Shown piece after piece: positions 1 through 13,320 of a stretch of DNA of 64,000 bases. Position numbers and translations under genes: made by a program. Each line of letters begins with the position of its first letter. Positions within the stretch are counted from its first letter, which is position 1. Under the pieces are notes generated by a model that saw nothing but the letters and a program-made list of their open reading frames with translations, did not search any database and was not told where the DNA came from. This stretch comes from Halolactibacillus alkaliphilus (GTDB taxonomy: Bacteria > Bacillota > Bacilli > Bacillales > Amphibacillaceae). Location: the NCBI RefSeq assembly GCF_900115465.1, contig NZ_FOWN01000001.1, positions 1 to 64,000 on the forward strand, read 5' to 3'.

Positions 1-284
1 AACGTCGGTGTTCCTTTGACAAAAGAGCCTTTTCTTTTTTGAAGTGTCGTCAAGCGCGCCTTCGTCGCTTTTATTTTTCTTTTAACGGCGCTGATTTGTT
101 CTTTTTTATTACGGATGGAAACGGAACTTTTCTTTTTCAAGCCCCTAAGCTCACGGACCTCCGCTTGATAGCGAAAATGTTTGGCTTGATTAAACACCCG
201 GAGGGTGTGATCCATGGACATAACGAAATCAGGGTCGATCTTATGCTTATATAAGCGATTTGAAAAAATGGCCTTCATGCCCAC
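1..284 (-). CDS. TnpB-like transposase, N-terminal part, cut by window edge
   Basis: The reverse strand reads an open frame from a GTG at 284 (SD AGGGAGGG eight bases upstream; an ATG follows at 278) to the window edge, about 94 codons with no stop. It begins MSIVGMKAIFSNRLYKHK and continues with a region containing MDHTLRVFNQAKHFRYQAEV and then many Lys/Arg residues. The pattern of a short beta strand ending in R-x-Y followed by a helix with F-N-x-A resembles the N terminus of TnpB/IS1341-type RNA-guided nucleases, but the RuvC residues and zinc ribbon lie outside the window. A hairpin repeat found in three other places lies 100-160 bases upstream, as an element left end would. Family assignment is by eye and moderately sure; the coding frame itself is likely. 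Confidence 0.55.
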   Translation of the reverse strand, partial: MGMKAIFSNRLYKHKIDPDFVMSMDHTLRVFNQAKHFRYQAEVRELRGLKKKSSVSIRNKKEQISAVKRKIKATKARLTTLQKRKGSFVKGTPT

Positions 285-386
285 GATGCTCACCCTCCCT
301 TCGTTTTACGGCGTTCATTGTTAACGTTTTAATTATACCGTGCAAAATATACGTTTGCCGCTTCAAAAATATTCAAAACCAGCGAT

Positions 387-442
387 TCATCACCCACCTA
401 GTGCTAACGCACTTGAGGAAGGTGTCTTCTCGCTCTAAAACG
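387..442 (-). repeat. Dispersed hairpin repeat, copy A (upstream of TnpB-like gene)
   Basis: Read on the minus strand this starts GAGCGAGAAGACACCTTCCT, then a stem-loop AGTGC-gtta-GCACT, then AGGTGGG. The same block, with small changes, recurs at 13918, 31935 and 60401. Here it lies just upstream of a TnpB-like gene in the same direction, so it may be the left end of an IS200/IS605/IS1341-like element. The hairpin could be a transposase-recognised foldback or an RNA structure; sequence alone does not decide. Confidence 0.7.
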
Positions 443-470
443 ATAAATTAAGTGCTTGTTTATTAAAAAT

Positions 471-535
471 AAAAAGACTAAGCCCCGTTGCTATCAATTC
501 TAGTAAAAGATAGTAACCAGGACTTAGTCTTTTTT
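471..535. terminator. Bidirectional terminator after guaB
   Basis: AAAAAGACTAAG pairs with CTTAGTCTTTTT, with an inner CTATC/GATAG stem. It has A/T tracts on both sides, so it can stop the guaB transcript (minus strand) and plus-strand transcription. Confidence 0.85.
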
Positions 536-552
536 AAAATATTTGAAACGAC

Positions 553-2372
<1,820 letters not shown>

Positions 2373-3446
2373 TTAAATAAATGTTGTAATCTCAGGTGAA
2401 GCGTCTTGAGTTAAAGTATAAATATTATTCGTTCGATAGACACGAACAATAATTTGCGGATCTTTATTTAAGTGTAATTCTATAATCTCTGCCCGCTCTC
2501 CACTAGAGAGCATCACTACCTGCTGTTCAAATTGTTTTTCTAACATATAAAAGAATTGATATAAATACTTATCGTCAAACTGTTGATTCACTTTTTGACG
2601 CATATCTAATACCGCTTCAAATAATCGTTTTTCTTTTTGATAGAAACGTTCAGTCATCATTGCGTGGTAACTGTCACTAATCGCAATAATTTTCGCATAT
2701 GGATGGATTTTATCTCGCTTCACACCCATTGGATAGCCTGATCCATCAAGTTTTTCATGGTGTTGAATAATACCAAGCTTTGCTTGTCTTGATAAAGAGG
2801 CACATTTTTCTACGTAGCGATAAGAATATGTTGGATGTTTTTTTACTTCATCTTGTTCAGGTAGGACGAGTGCTTCCGGCTTCTTTAATAGACGCTGACT
2901 TATTTTCGCCATCCCACTATCGGCTAAAAATCCAGCTAAAGCTACTTGAATCCAGTCTTTTTCATAACCAAGTTGCTTTGCCAATAAGCCTGAAAGTAAG
3001 GCAACAGCAACACTGTGATGTGCTAAATAACGTTCTTTTGTTGCTTCTCTAAATAACAACAAAACCTCTCTTTGATGATCCACGGTACGCTCAACTAGTG
3101 GCACAATGGTTTCTCTTACTTTATGCATATCAAGTGGCACGCCACTTTGCCATAATTGATAGAATGTTTCATACTGTTTAACAACGGTATGGTAGTGCTC
3201 TATAAACGGCGTTGCTGGTGCTTTTTCATTTGTTTGCTCAATTGCCTCTATTGGCAAAGGAAAGTATGTCATCCCATCTTCTAAATATTCCTCAACCTCA
3301 ACTTCTCGAATCATAAATCGGTCAAGTACTTCTTGAATAATTGGGGTGACGACAGTATTTTTCGGTACAATTGGCTGAAGTCCTTTACTGTAAACATCAT
3401 CCATTATGACACATTTTTCTACGAGTTGTTTTGGATGGACACGCAT
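2373..3446 (-). CDS. HD-GYP-type protein with altered HD doublet
   Basis: The 357-residue soluble protein has a central HD-GYP domain (about residues 135-270). HD-GYP enzymes hydrolyse cyclic di-GMP using a bi-metal site. Here the HHExxDGSGYP motif (residues 229-239) and the helix starting HHS (143) are intact, but the doublet that gives the family its name reads A175-D176 (GFLADSGM) rather than HD, so one metal ligand is missing. This suggests a non-catalytic c-di-GMP sensor or altered activity; that is inference. The N-terminal 130 residues are of no type I recognise. The start ATG follows AAGGGGTG. It lies between gyrA and guaB, all on the same strand, 71 bases downstream of gyrA. Confidence 0.85.
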   Translation of the reverse strand: MRVHPKQLVEKCVIMDDVYSKGLQPIVPKNTVVTPIIQEVLDRFMIREVEVEEYLEDGMTYFPLPIEAIEQTNEKAPATPFIEHYHTVVKQYETFYQLWQSGVPLDMHKVRETIVPLVERTVDHQREVLLLFREATKERYLAHHSVAVALLSGLLAKQLGYEKDWIQVALAGFLADSGMAKISQRLLKKPEALVLPEQDEVKKHPTYSYRYVEKCASLSRQAKLGIIQHHEKLDGSGYPMGVKRDKIHPYAKIIAISDSYHAMMTERFYQKEKRLFEAVLDMRQKVNQQFDDKYLYQFFYMLEKQFEQQVVMLSSGERAEIIELHLNKDPQIIVRVYRTNNIYTLTQDASPEITTFI

Positions 3447-3469
3447 CTTTTCACCCCTTGTGACACGTT

Positions 3470-3495
3470 AAGCGAAAGACAGTAGCCTTTCGCTT
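3470..3495 (-). terminator. Hairpin after gyrA
   Basis: AAGCGAAAG and CTTTCGCTT form a nine-base stem with an eight-base loop between gyrA and the HD-GYP gene. There is no clear T-run, so it may be a weak terminator or an mRNA-stabilising stem. Confidence 0.4.
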
Positions 3496-3517
3496 AGCAT
3501 GTTAAATTTATCGTATA

Positions 3518-6064
3518 TTATTCGGTCATTTCATCATCTTTTGATTCATCTGCACCTTCAGTTGCTACATCAGATGACACGTTTATTCCTTCGGTATTTT
3601 CAGTTGTTACTTCAGATGTATCCTCATCCTCTTCCGATTTTTCAACAACAGCTACAGTCGCAACCGTTTCATCATCACCTAAGCGAATAAGTTTGACACC
3701 TTGGGTGTTACGTCCAGTTTGTGAAATAGACTCAACCGGCATACGGATTAAAACACCACTTTCTGTGATAATCATTAAATCCTCGTCGCCACGAACGGCT
3801 TTTACCGCTACAACGTTACCTGTTTTATCGGTAATGTTGCAAGTCGCAACTCCTTTACCACCACGGTTGATCATCCGGTACTCTGATTGACGTGTTTGTT
3901 TACCGTAACCATTTTCCGTAACATTTAGCACGTACTGATCTTCTTCTAAAATCTCCATTGAGACGACATAGTCACCTTCTCGTAAGGACATCCCTTTTAC
4001 ACCAGCAGCTGTACGTCCCATTGAACGAACAGCATCTTCTTTAAAGTGAATTAAAGCACCGTTATGGGTTGCGATGATGATGTTCTTCTCTCCGTCAGTC
4101 AATCGAACAGAGATTAATTCATCTTCATCACGCAAGCTTATGGCAATCAGTCCACTTCGTCGAATGTTCGCAAACTGCGATAACTCTGTTCGCTTAGAAA
4201 TACCTTGTTTTGTAGTGAAGAACAAGTAGTGATCATCAACAAACTCTTTCACTGAAATTACCGCATTAATCCATTCACCATTTTCTATCTCGAGTAAGTT
4301 AATAATTGGCAACCCTTTTGCTGTTCGACCATATTCAGGTATCTCATACCCTTTTAATCGGTATACTTTACCTTTATTACTAAAGAAGAGAATCGTATCG
4401 TGTGTTGATGTTGAAATTAAATGTTCAACAAAGTCATCTTCATTTGTCTCCATTCCTTGGACACCACGACCACCACGGCGTTGTGTACGGTATGTCGATG
4501 CTGGTAGACGTTTAATATAACCTTTGTGCGTCAAAGTAATCACAATATCTTCTTCTGGAATTAAATCTTCATCTTCAAAGAAATCAAAGCCTCCTGAAGC
4601 AATTTCTGTCATACGTGTATCATTAAATCTCGTCTTAATCTCTAGTAACTCTTCACGAATGATTTCAATAAGTTTTACTTCATCACCAAGAATAGCTTTT
4701 AGCTCTTTAATTAGCGCTTGGAGTTCTTCGTATTCACCTTCAATTTTATCTCGCTCTAAACCAGTTAAACGTTGCAAACGCATATCAAGAATAGCTTGTG
4801 CTTGCTTTTCTGACAGACTGAAACGCTCAATTAAGCTCGTACGTGCCTCATCTGCCGTCTTAGATCCACGAATAAGCGCAATGATTTCATCAATATGATC
4901 GAGGGCGATCCGTAAGCCTTCTAAGATATGCGCACGTGCTTCTGCTTTTTCTAGTTCATATTCTGTCCGTCGACGAATAATCACTTTTTGATGCTCTAAG
5001 TAATGTTCCAGTGCTTGTTTTAACGTCAAAACTTTCGGTTGACCATCAACAAGGGCAAGCATATTGATACCAAATGATGTTTGTAGAGACGTTTGTTTAT
5101 ATAAGTTGTTAAGCAGCACATTGGGGTTGGCATCACGACGCAATTCAATCACAATACGCATTCCGTTACGGTCAGATTCATCACGTAGATCTGTGATACC
5201 TTCTATTTTCTTATCGCGAGCAAGCTCTGCAATTTTTTCCACAAGTTTTGCTTTATTTACTTGGTATGGAAGTTCTGTTACGAGAATGCGCGACTTACCA
5301 TTGGCGCGTTCCTCAATTTCAGCCTTTGCTCTAATCGTAATTGAACCTTTCCCTGTTTCATAAGCTTTACGGATACCAGATCGTCCTAGAATGGTCGCAC
5401 CCGTTGGGAAGTCAGGACCGTGAATGTAGTCTTCCATTAGTTCTTCAATTGAAATATCCGGATTTTCACTAACTGCTAAAATAGCATCAATGGTTTCACC
5501 TAATTGGTGTGGCGGAATATTTGTTGCCATCCCAACTGCAATACCAGAAGCACCATTAACGAGTAAGTTCGGAAAACGTGAAGGTAATACAACCGGCTCA
5601 CGTTCTGAACCGTCATAGTTATCAGCATAATCTATCGTGTTTTTGTTAATATCTCTTAAGAGTTCCATTGAGATTTTTGACATCTTTGCTTCGGTATAAC
5701 GCATAGCTGCCGCTGGATCACCATCGACAGAACCAAAGTTACCATGGCCATCCACAAGTGGGTAACGGTAACTAAAATCTTGTGCCATCCTTACCATTGC
5801 TTCATAGACAGCTGAGTCACCGTGAGGGTGATACTTACCAATTACATCACCGACAATACGTGCTGATTTTTTATAGGCTTTATCTGCGTGCATACCTAAA
5901 TCATTCATTGCATAGAGAATCCGGCGGTGTACAGGTTTTAATCCATCACGTACATCAGGTAAGGCACGTGAAACTATGACACTCATCGCGTAATCTAAAA
6001 AAGATGTTCGCATTTCTTTACCAATATTTATTTCTTGAACTTGGGGACGCTGTTGATCCACCAT
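3518..6064 (-). CDS. gyrA: DNA gyrase subunit A
   Basis: GyrA is the breakage-reunion subunit of the A2B2 gyrase that introduces negative supercoils. The 848-residue product carries the catalytic tyrosine at 123 ([10 protein letters not shown]), the quinolone-resistance region [12 protein letters not shown] with Ser84 and Glu88 (residues associated with quinolone sensitivity), and a C-terminal beta-pinwheel whose GyrA box reads [10 protein letters not shown]. The last 45 residues are a strongly acidic tail rich in Glu, Asp, Ser and Thr, as common in gyrases of low-GC Gram-positives. The ATG at 6064 follows AGGAGGT. It lies 69 bases after gyrB and is probably co-transcribed with it. Confidence 0.98.
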   Translation of the reverse strand: MVDQQRPQVQEINIGKEMRTSFLDYAMSVIVSRALPDVRDGLKPVHRRILYAMNDLGMHADKAYKKSARIVGDVIGKYHPHGDSAVYEAMVRMAQDFSYRYPLVDGHGNFGSVDGDPAAAMRYTEAKMSKISMELLRDINKNTIDYADNYDGSEREPVVLPSRFPNLLVNGASGIAVGMATNIPPHQLGETIDAILAVSENPDISIEELMEDYIHGPDFPTGATILGRSGIRKAYETGKGSITIRAKAEIEERANGKSRILVTELPYQVNKAKLVEKIAELARDKKIEGITDLRDESDRNGMRIVIELRRDANPNVLLNNLYKQTSLQTSFGINMLALVDGQPKVLTLKQALEHYLEHQKVIIRRRTEYELEKAEARAHILEGLRIALDHIDEIIALIRGSKTADEARTSLIERFSLSEKQAQAILDMRLQRLTGLERDKIEGEYEELQALIKELKAILGDEVKLIEIIREELLEIKTRFNDTRMTEIASGGFDFFEDEDLIPEEDIVITLTHKGYIKRLPASTYRTQRRGGRGVQGMETNEDDFVEHLISTSTHDTILFFSNKGKVYRLKGYEIPEYGRTAKGLPIINLLEIENGEWINAVISVKEFVDDHYLFFTTKQGISKRTELSQFANIRRSGLIAISLRDEDELISVRLTDGEKNIIIATHNGALIHFKEDAVRSMGRTAAGVKGMSLREGDYVVSMEILEEDQYVLNVTENGYGKQTRQSEYRMINRGGKGVATCNITDKTGNVVAVKAVRGDEDLMIITESGVLIRMPVESISQTGRNTQGVKLIRLGDDETVATVAVVEKSEEDEDTSEVTTENTEGINVSSDVATEGADESKDDEMTE

Positions 6065-6133
6065 TTAATTACCTCCTATCCAACTGAGGACACATTTTTA
6101 TCACTAATTTTCGTCGCTTATTTACCTTAAAAA

Positions 6134-8071
<1,938 letters not shown>

Positions 8072-8101
8072 CTACATTTCTTTATTTTTCAGACATCTAT
8101 A

Positions 8102-8368
8102 TTAATAAGATTCTTGTTGAGAGAGGATTGCTTTAATGCTTGTCCGTTTTTTTAACGTTTGGATGGCAAGTGGACTATAGTAAACACCATCTTTGGTGAA
8201 AATAATCGTTTTCACTACATCCTCATCGTACGATAATTCGTCATCTTCTTGTTCAGCATAATCAATCATTTCTTCGTTGATTGAAGAGACTTCAATATCT
8301 TGTTGATTAATCATGACAATAATATCGTCTGTTTGAATGACTTGGTCATTGCCAATATGCATAAACAT
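8102..8368 (-). CDS. remB: RemB/YaaB (DUF370), extracellular matrix regulator
   Basis: An 88-residue member of the DUF370 family, to which the matrix-gene regulators RemA and RemB belong. In B. subtilis the yaaB (remB) gene occupies this same position between recF and gyrB. The sequence starts [20 protein letters not shown] and has an acidic stretch (about residues 43-55) before the C-terminal TKDGVYYSPLAIQTLKKR. The ATG at 8368 overlaps the recF stop codon (TAATG), which implies translational coupling. DNA binding is well shown for RemA; for this protein it is inferred. Confidence 0.9.
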   Translation of the reverse strand: MFMHIGNDQVIQTDDIIVMINQQDIEVSSINEEMIDYAEQEDDELSYDEDVVKTIIFTKDGVYYSPLAIQTLKKRTSIKAILSQQESY

Positions 8369-9498
8369 TAGTGTTCCCTTCTTTCTTCGCAAATAACTTG
8401 ACCATTATCTACATGAAAGATGGTCGCTGTCTGTATCGTTTGATGTTCAATATCGTTAACACTCGTTGTTGTAACAAATGTTTGGACTTTATCTTTTATC
8501 GTATTAAGCAAGTGACTTTGCCTATGACGGTCCAGCTCACTTAACACATCATCAAGCAAGAGTACTGGATATTCACCGACTTCATTTTTAATTAATTCAA
8601 TTTCAGCTAATTTCAATGACAATGCCGTTGTACGCTGTTGTCCTTGCGAACCAAATGTTTGCACATTTCGTCCATTAACATAAAAAATTAAGTCATCACG
8701 ATGCGGACCGTAGAGTGTTGTCCCTCGGTCAATCTCTTTTTGTTGATTGTGTTTAAATGTCTCTTGATATATTTGCTTAATCGTTTCGATCGGAGCCGTT
8801 TTCTCTACTTCAATTGATGTATCATAATCAATGGTCAACGTCTCTTTATTTTGGGTAATCCCTTGATGGATTGGACGGGCCCACTTTAAGAGTAAGTCTA
8901 AAAATAAAAAACGACGGATTAAAATCTCACTCGCATGAGTAATCAGCTGATCCGTTAATACTTCAAGCATGGTTATATCAGTCGTTTTTCGCCTTTGTAA
9001 ATCTTTAAGTAGATGATTGCGTTGCTTTAAGATTTTTTGATATTGACCAAGGTGGTAAATATAAACGGGCTTTACTTGGCCTATCTCCATATCAATAAAA
9101 CGACGCCGAACTTGCGGGCTACCTTTGACAAGATTTAAATCTTCAGGCGCAAACATGACCACATTAAGAGCACCAATATAATGACTCAATCTTTTCTGTT
9201 CTAGATGATTAAGCTTCGCTGTTTTTCCTTTTGATTGGAATTGCATTTCCATCGGTATATGGTAATTCCTTTTAAAAACCGTACCTTCTATTTTAGCATA
9301 AGATTCATCCCACATCACAAGTTCTTTATCTTTTGATGTCCGATAAGATTTAGTAAAGGCAAGCACATAGATAGCTTCCATCAAATTTGTCTTTCCTTGA
9401 GCATTTTCTCCAATAATGACGTTCACTTTCGGATCAAACTCAAGTGTTAAAGAGGGGTAATTGCGATAATGGGTCAGTGTGATATGTTCAATATACAT
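8368..9498 (-). CDS. recF: DNA replication and repair protein RecF
   Basis: RecF is an SMC-like ATPase that helps load RecA at single-strand gaps together with RecO and RecR. The 376 residues include the Walker A site [10 protein letters not shown] (30-39), the ABC-type signature region [18 protein letters not shown], and the Walker B/D-loop [11 protein letters not shown] near residue 320. Length and motifs are normal. It lies 28 bases downstream of yaaA and overlaps remB by one base, in the conserved dnaA-gyrA cluster. Confidence 0.97.
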   Translation of the reverse strand: MYIEHITLTHYRNYPSLTLEFDPKVNVIIGENAQGKTNLMEAIYVLAFTKSYRTSKDKELVMWDESYAKIEGTVFKRNYHIPMEMQFQSKGKTAKLNHLEQKRLSHYIGALNVVMFAPEDLNLVKGSPQVRRRFIDMEIGQVKPVYIYHLGQYQKILKQRNHLLKDLQRRKTTDITMLEVLTDQLITHASEILIRRFLFLDLLLKWARPIHQGITQNKETLTIDYDTSIEVEKTAPIETIKQIYQETFKHNQQKEIDRGTTLYGPHRDDLIFYVNGRNVQTFGSQGQQRTTALSLKLAEIELIKNEVGEYPVLLLDDVLSELDRHRQSHLLNTIKDKVQTFVTTTSVNDIEHQTIQTATIFHVDNGQVICEERREH

Positions 9499-9526
9499 CT
9501 ATTATCCTAACTTTCATCGTTCATTT

Positions 9527-9754
9527 TTACTCTTTATCTTTTGTCACTGTGTATGTACCAACCTCTGGTATCGAAATGACATCACCTGGATAGAGTTTTT
9601 TTCCTCGTCGCTGATCTTGTAGATCATTAACAAATACCGGGTATTCACTTAAAAATAGCTTGACCATACCACCTGATTCAACTACATTAGCCAATTTCAA
9701 AAATTGACCTAACGTAATATAGTCTGAATGAATATTGATTTCTTCTTGTGCCAT
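9527..9754 (-). CDS. yaaA: S4-domain RNA-binding protein YaaA
   Basis: A 75-residue single-domain S4 protein with the family core ITLGQFLKLANVVESGGMVK, then FLSEYPVFVND and the basic RRGKKLYPGD. S4 domains bind structured RNA; in B. subtilis this gene lies between dnaN and recF and has been linked to ribosome assembly. The ATG follows GGGAGG. The 313-base gap before it contains a terminator and a possible promoter, so it may start a transcript of its own. Confidence 0.92.
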   Translation of the reverse strand: MAQEEINIHSDYITLGQFLKLANVVESGGMVKLFLSEYPVFVNDLQDQRRGKKLYPGDVISIPEVGTYTVTKDKE

Positions 9755-9815
9755 TAAATTATTCCTCCCTTAACGTATTTAAGCCATAAACCGCTCACTA
9801 TCTATTTCTCTTTCT

Positions 9816-9843
9816 ATTTTACTAAAAAGTCTTATTTACACAA
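9816..9843 (-). promoter_or_regulatory. Candidate promoter for yaaA-recF-remB-gyrBA
   Basis: On the minus strand TTGTGT and TAAAAT are 16 bases apart, about 60 bases upstream of yaaA. A moderate sigma-A match placed after the dnaN terminator. Confidence 0.4.
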
Positions 9844-9927
9844 ATCCGCCTCTATTCGCTTTTATTTTGCTTATTTACTATTTTAACTCAAATTTGATCG
9901 AAATGGGGGAAAAACACTTAAAAACAT

Positions 9928-9955
9928 AAAAAAGAAGCGTGAAAGCTTCTTTTTT
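9928..9955. terminator. Terminator between dnaN and yaaA
   Basis: AAGAAGC-gtgaaa-GCTTCTT is followed by T's on both strands. A wider alternative pairing, AAGCGTG at 9935 with CACGCTT at 9965, overlaps it, so two exclusive hairpins can form. The rest of the 313-base gap (9755-10067) shows nothing else apart from the candidate promoter. Confidence 0.8.
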
Positions 9956-10067
9956 CATCTTTATCACGCTTCTACCATGTTCTATTATTTGAATTATTCT
10001 CTTCTTTTAGATTTACTATACCTCTTCAATACGTTTGTTTTAAGGCAAGTAACAAATACGCCAAAAA

Positions 10068-11207
10068 TTAATAAGTACGTACCGGTAAAATTAATTGTAA
10101 AATGTGATCATTATTTTCCGGATACAAGATAAACGGACGCATAGCTCCTGTAAAGTGAACAATAACATTATCTTCTTCAATAATACGCAAGGCATCAATC
10201 ATATATTTTGCACTAAAAGAAATTTTTAGCTGTTCACCATCGATATGATCGGTAATAACATCCTCAGTTACTTGACCAACTTCAGGTGTATTTGAACTGA
10301 TTTGTAAGGCATTATCTCTTGTTTCTAATTTGACGACATTATTACGGTTTTCTTTTGCGAGTAATGATGCTCGGTCAATGGCTTGAAGCAATGTTTTTGT
10401 TTTTACTTTAACAGACGTTTTACTTACTTCAGGAATAAGACGATCTGTTTCTGGGTATTTTCCATCCAATAAGCGTGATAAGAAGTAAAGATTTTTCGTT
10501 TGGAATAAAATTTGATTGTCTGCCACACTGATTGTTAATGAGTCATCTGATTCATCAATGATTTTATTTAACTCAGCTAAACTTTTTCCAGGAATAACAA
10601 TGTTGTTAAATTGAATATGAACAAAGTCTTCTGCAAGTTTAACTGAACGTGAAGCTAAACGGTGAGAGTCTGTTGCAACAAAGGTCATTTCACCATTGTC
10701 AATTTTCATATTTACTCCTGTTAAAATCGGACGCGTTTCTACTGTTGACACAGCAAAGACCGTCTGCTTAATCATTTCTTTCATGACATCATGTTTAATT
10801 TCAAAACTATTATCCGTATGTAGGACAGGGAGTTGTGGGTATTCCATTGCATCTTGTCCATTTAAGTGAAATTCCGACCCACCAGAAACAACGGTCATTT
10901 GATAGTTGTCATCTGTTGATATTTCGACTGTTTTAAGTGGTAATTTACGTATAATTTCAGGAAAGTATTTTGCTTGAACAACAATACTGCCTGTTTCGAT
11001 GTCCTCAACATGTACAAGACCATCTTCTTCTTTTGGAATAAAAGACTCAATAGAAATATCTGAATCACTACCCGTTAATTTAATACCTGTAGGTAATGCT
11101 TCAATTTTAATGCCTGTCAAAATTGGAACAGCAACACGAGGTGAAATAGCTTTCATGACGTGTTGAAGACTTTCTAATAATAGCTCACGTTGAATGATGA
11201 ATTTCAT
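10068..11207 (-). CDS. dnaN: DNA polymerase III beta sliding clamp
   Basis: DnaN forms the dimeric ring that tethers replicative polymerase to DNA. The 379-residue product starts MKFIIQRELLLESLQHVMKA, shows the three repeated clamp domains, with FAVSTVETRPILTGV in the second and SFSAKYMIDAL in the third, and ends LILPVRTY as in Bacillus clamps. SD AGGAGGA lies upstream of the ATG. It follows dnaA after a 187-base gap that contains the unwinding part of oriC. Confidence 0.98.
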   Translation of the reverse strand: MKFIIQRELLLESLQHVMKAISPRVAVPILTGIKIEALPTGIKLTGSDSDISIESFIPKEEDGLVHVEDIETGSIVVQAKYFPEIIRKLPLKTVEISTDDNYQMTVVSGGSEFHLNGQDAMEYPQLPVLHTDNSFEIKHDVMKEMIKQTVFAVSTVETRPILTGVNMKIDNGEMTFVATDSHRLASRSVKLAEDFVHIQFNNIVIPGKSLAELNKIIDESDDSLTISVADNQILFQTKNLYFLSRLLDGKYPETDRLIPEVSKTSVKVKTKTLLQAIDRASLLAKENRNNVVKLETRDNALQISSNTPEVGQVTEDVITDHIDGEQLKISFSAKYMIDALRIIEEDNVIVHFTGAMRPFILYPENNDHILQLILPVRTY

Positions 11208-11230
11208 AATGAAAAATTCCTCCTAGTGGA

Positions 11231-11380
11231 AGTATATATATTAATTATTATTATAAAAATTAGTAGTAATAGTAATAGGGGCTGTTGATATGTGGATAAC
11301 TAATAAAACCCCTTACAACTGTGAAGTTATCCACGTGTGGACAGTTTGTTTATAACTCTGTAAGGTTATAAACACTGTGC
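11231..11380. other. oriC part 2: AT-rich unwinding element with DnaA-trios and DnaA boxes
   Basis: Between dnaN and dnaA lies an AT-only stretch (11232-11260), then six direct triplets TAG TAG TAA TAG TAA TAG (11261-11278), a short G/C run, and a perfect DnaA box TGTGGATAA at 11291-11299. Further near-boxes follow: TTATCCACG (11327), TGTGGACAG (11336) and TGTGCACAA (about 11376). Trios of the form TAG/TAA next to a GC run and a DnaA box are the basal unwinding system described for B. subtilis oriC; DnaA loads onto the trio strand and opens the AT-rich DNA. The arrangement here matches in order and orientation. Confidence 0.85.
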
Positions 11381-11394
11381 ACAACGATAAAAAC

Positions 11395-12744
11395 TTAAAA
11401 ATTCTTTAACTGCTCTTTTATATCTTCAATATCTCGCTGAAGGAGCTGATCTTCATCAATCATTTTTGATATTTTTTCATGTGCATGAATGACGGTGGTA
11501 TGGTCACGTCCGCCGAACTCTTCCCCTATTTTTGGTAAAGAAAAGTCAGTTAGCTCACGCGATAAATACATCGCAATTTGGCGAGGAAAGGCAATTGATT
11601 TTGTTCTCTTTTTAGCAGCAAATTCCGCCAATTTCATTTGATAACGTTCGCCCACAAGCTCTTTGATCTGTTGAATCGTCACAACTTTTGGTCGTGTATT
11701 TGGAATAATATCTTTTAATGCTTCCGCAGCAAGTGATGGATCAATGTCTTGATTTGTGAGAGATGAATATGCAACGACACGAATAAGCGCACCTTCAAGC
11801 TCACGAATATTGGTATCTATTTGATTCGCAATATAAAGCATGACTTCATTAGAAATTTCAAGTCCTTCTGCTTTAGCCTTCTTACGTAAAATTGCAATGC
11901 GTGTCTCTAAGTCTGGGGGGGTTATATCTGTGATAAGTCCCCATTCAAATCGAGAGCGTAGACGGTCTTCAAGCGTTGGAATCTCTTTTGGTGGTCGATC
12001 ACTTGAGATGATAATTTGTTTACTTTCTTCATGTAATGTATTAAATGTATGGAAAAATTCTTCCTGCGTTTGTTCTTTACCGGCTAAAAATTGAATATCA
12101 TCAATAAGCAATACATCTACATTACGATACTTACTTCTAAAGTTCTCAGCTTTGTTGTCGCGTATCGAGTTAATAAATTCGTTTGTAAATTTTTCAGATG
12201 ATAAATAGACGACTTTGGCATCTGGATTATGATCCAATACATAATGGCCAATGGCATGCATTAAGTGTGTTTTACCAAGTCCGACCCCTCCATAGATAAA
12301 TAAGGGATTATATGCTTTAGCAGGGGCTTCAGCCACGGCTAGTGATGCGGCATGAGCAAAACGGTTACCTGACCCAATGACGAACGTATCAAAAGTATAT
12401 TTATCATTCAACATCGTTTTTGGATGATCTTGATAGTCTTTTGCTGGTTTAGGCTGTTTAATAGGGGCTTTCATTTGTTCTTCAATCGCTGTTTCATGTT
12501 CAGGAATCACAAATTTCGTTTTTAGTTTAGCGCCAGTTACTTCAAATATGGCTTCTGATACGAGGTTTGTGTAACGATTCTCTAACCAGTCACGTGCGAA
12601 TTCATTAGGTGCTGAAACAATTAATGTATCGTCGGTTAATTGGTCAGCTTTTGTATTTTTAAGCCAAGTATCAAAGCTAGGTTTACTGACCTTTTCTTTA
12701 ATCGCTTCTAGAGTGTTATCCCAGAGCTCTTCAATATTCTCCAT
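11395..12744 (-). CDS. dnaA: Chromosomal replication initiator DnaA
   Basis: DnaA binds DnaA boxes at oriC as an ATP-dependent filament, opens the duplex and recruits the helicase. The 449-residue product has the N-terminal helicase-contact domain, a short Lys/Pro-rich linker (about 85-112), the AAA+ domain with Walker [10 protein letters not shown] (152-160) and Walker [11 protein letters not shown], and the C-terminal helix-turn-helix with [14 protein letters not shown]. Length and motifs are those of Bacillaceae DnaA. The ATG follows AAGGAG. A perfect DnaA box and a terminator-like hairpin lie in its likely leader, which suggests autoregulation. Confidence 0.98.
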   Translation of the reverse strand: MENIEELWDNTLEAIKEKVSKPSFDTWLKNTKADQLTDDTLIVSAPNEFARDWLENRYTNLVSEAIFEVTGAKLKTKFVIPEHETAIEEQMKAPIKQPKPAKDYQDHPKTMLNDKYTFDTFVIGSGNRFAHAASLAVAEAPAKAYNPLFIYGGVGLGKTHLMHAIGHYVLDHNPDAKVVYLSSEKFTNEFINSIRDNKAENFRSKYRNVDVLLIDDIQFLAGKEQTQEEFFHTFNTLHEESKQIIISSDRPPKEIPTLEDRLRSRFEWGLITDITPPDLETRIAILRKKAKAEGLEISNEVMLYIANQIDTNIRELEGALIRVVAYSSLTNQDIDPSLAAEALKDIIPNTRPKVVTIQQIKELVGERYQMKLAEFAAKKRTKSIAFPRQIAMYLSRELTDFSLPKIGEEFGGRDHTTVIHAHEKISKMIDEDQLLQRDIEDIKEQLKNF

Positions 12745-12838
12745 TTAAACGCTCCTTTCTTCATATCTTCATAGATTAGTATGTCACTAAAATCACCATT
12801 TTTAGCGTTTAGACCTTTAATAATAGGACATTCAGTAT

Positions 12839-12879
12839 AAAAAACCTCTCGCCATCTATATAAAGATCGAAAGGTTTTT
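12839..12879. terminator. Terminator-like hairpin in the dnaA leader
   Basis: On the minus strand AAAAACCTTTCG pairs with CGAGAGGTTTTT (one G-U), enclosing ATCT/AGAT, and runs into six T's. It lies 95 bases upstream of the dnaA start and downstream of the candidate dnaA promoter. It may attenuate dnaA or simply isolate oriC transcripts. T's on the plus side also make it bidirectional. Confidence 0.7.
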
Positions 12880-12892
12880 CTAGCAATTAGTC

Positions 12893-13320
12893 TGTGGATA
12901 ATAAAACACATGCATTATAGGTTATAGGAGCACTTGTCCATGATACTCACACCATTGTTGATAAGTTTACACAGAAGATGTGAATAAATGTCCACAGGTT
13001 ATCCACCACCTGTGGATAGTTTTTATAAGCCGTTTATGTTTTTCTGAGTTAAACACAGTAATAATATCAAAAATCGAGTGAATTTGCAAGGTCTTTTGAT
13101 GGTTATCCACATATCGGTGGTCTTGTTGAATTAATTCATCCACAGGGTATGAATGTGTGTTTAACTTGTCGATAATTGTTGTGGATAATAAAAAAACGAA
13201 AAAACTGTTAGGGAAAACTTGTGGATAATGTTGAAAATAGCTAAAATGTTCACCTTGTGGATAAAAAATGTTGTAGTAATTTACATTAGAGGATATCTCA
13301 AAAAGACAGCGTGTGGACAC
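12893..13320. other. oriC part 1: DnaA-box cluster upstream of dnaA
   Basis: Five perfect 9-base DnaA boxes are seen: TGTGGATAA at 12893, 13180, 13220 and 13256, and TTATCCACA at 13103. Near-matches lie at 12979 (TGTGAATAA), 12999 (TTATCCACC), 13011 (TGTGGATAG), 13136 (TCATCCACA) and 13312 (TGTGGACAC). No convincing gene overlaps it. This corresponds to the incA/incB side of the B. subtilis origin, with the second part between dnaA and dnaN. Transcription of both arms diverges from here. Confidence 0.93.
12914..12940 (-). promoter_or_regulatory. Candidate dnaA promoter
   Basis: TGGACA and TATAAT on the minus strand, spacer 15 (short). A perfect DnaA box (12893-12901) lies just downstream of the -10, in a position to repress. 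Confidence 0.4.

Noticed and set aside
39-254. 71-codon plus-strand ORF at the left edge
   Set aside because: It has no SD and no family features; the opposite strand over the same bases reads a better, SD-preceded TnpB-like gene.
4524-4898. 124-codon ORF opposite gyrA
   Set aside because: Ser/Ile/Arg-rich shadow of the gyrA frame.
12967-13320. 117-codon minus-strand ORF over oriC
   Set aside because: It is made largely of DnaA-box translation, has no SD and matches no family.
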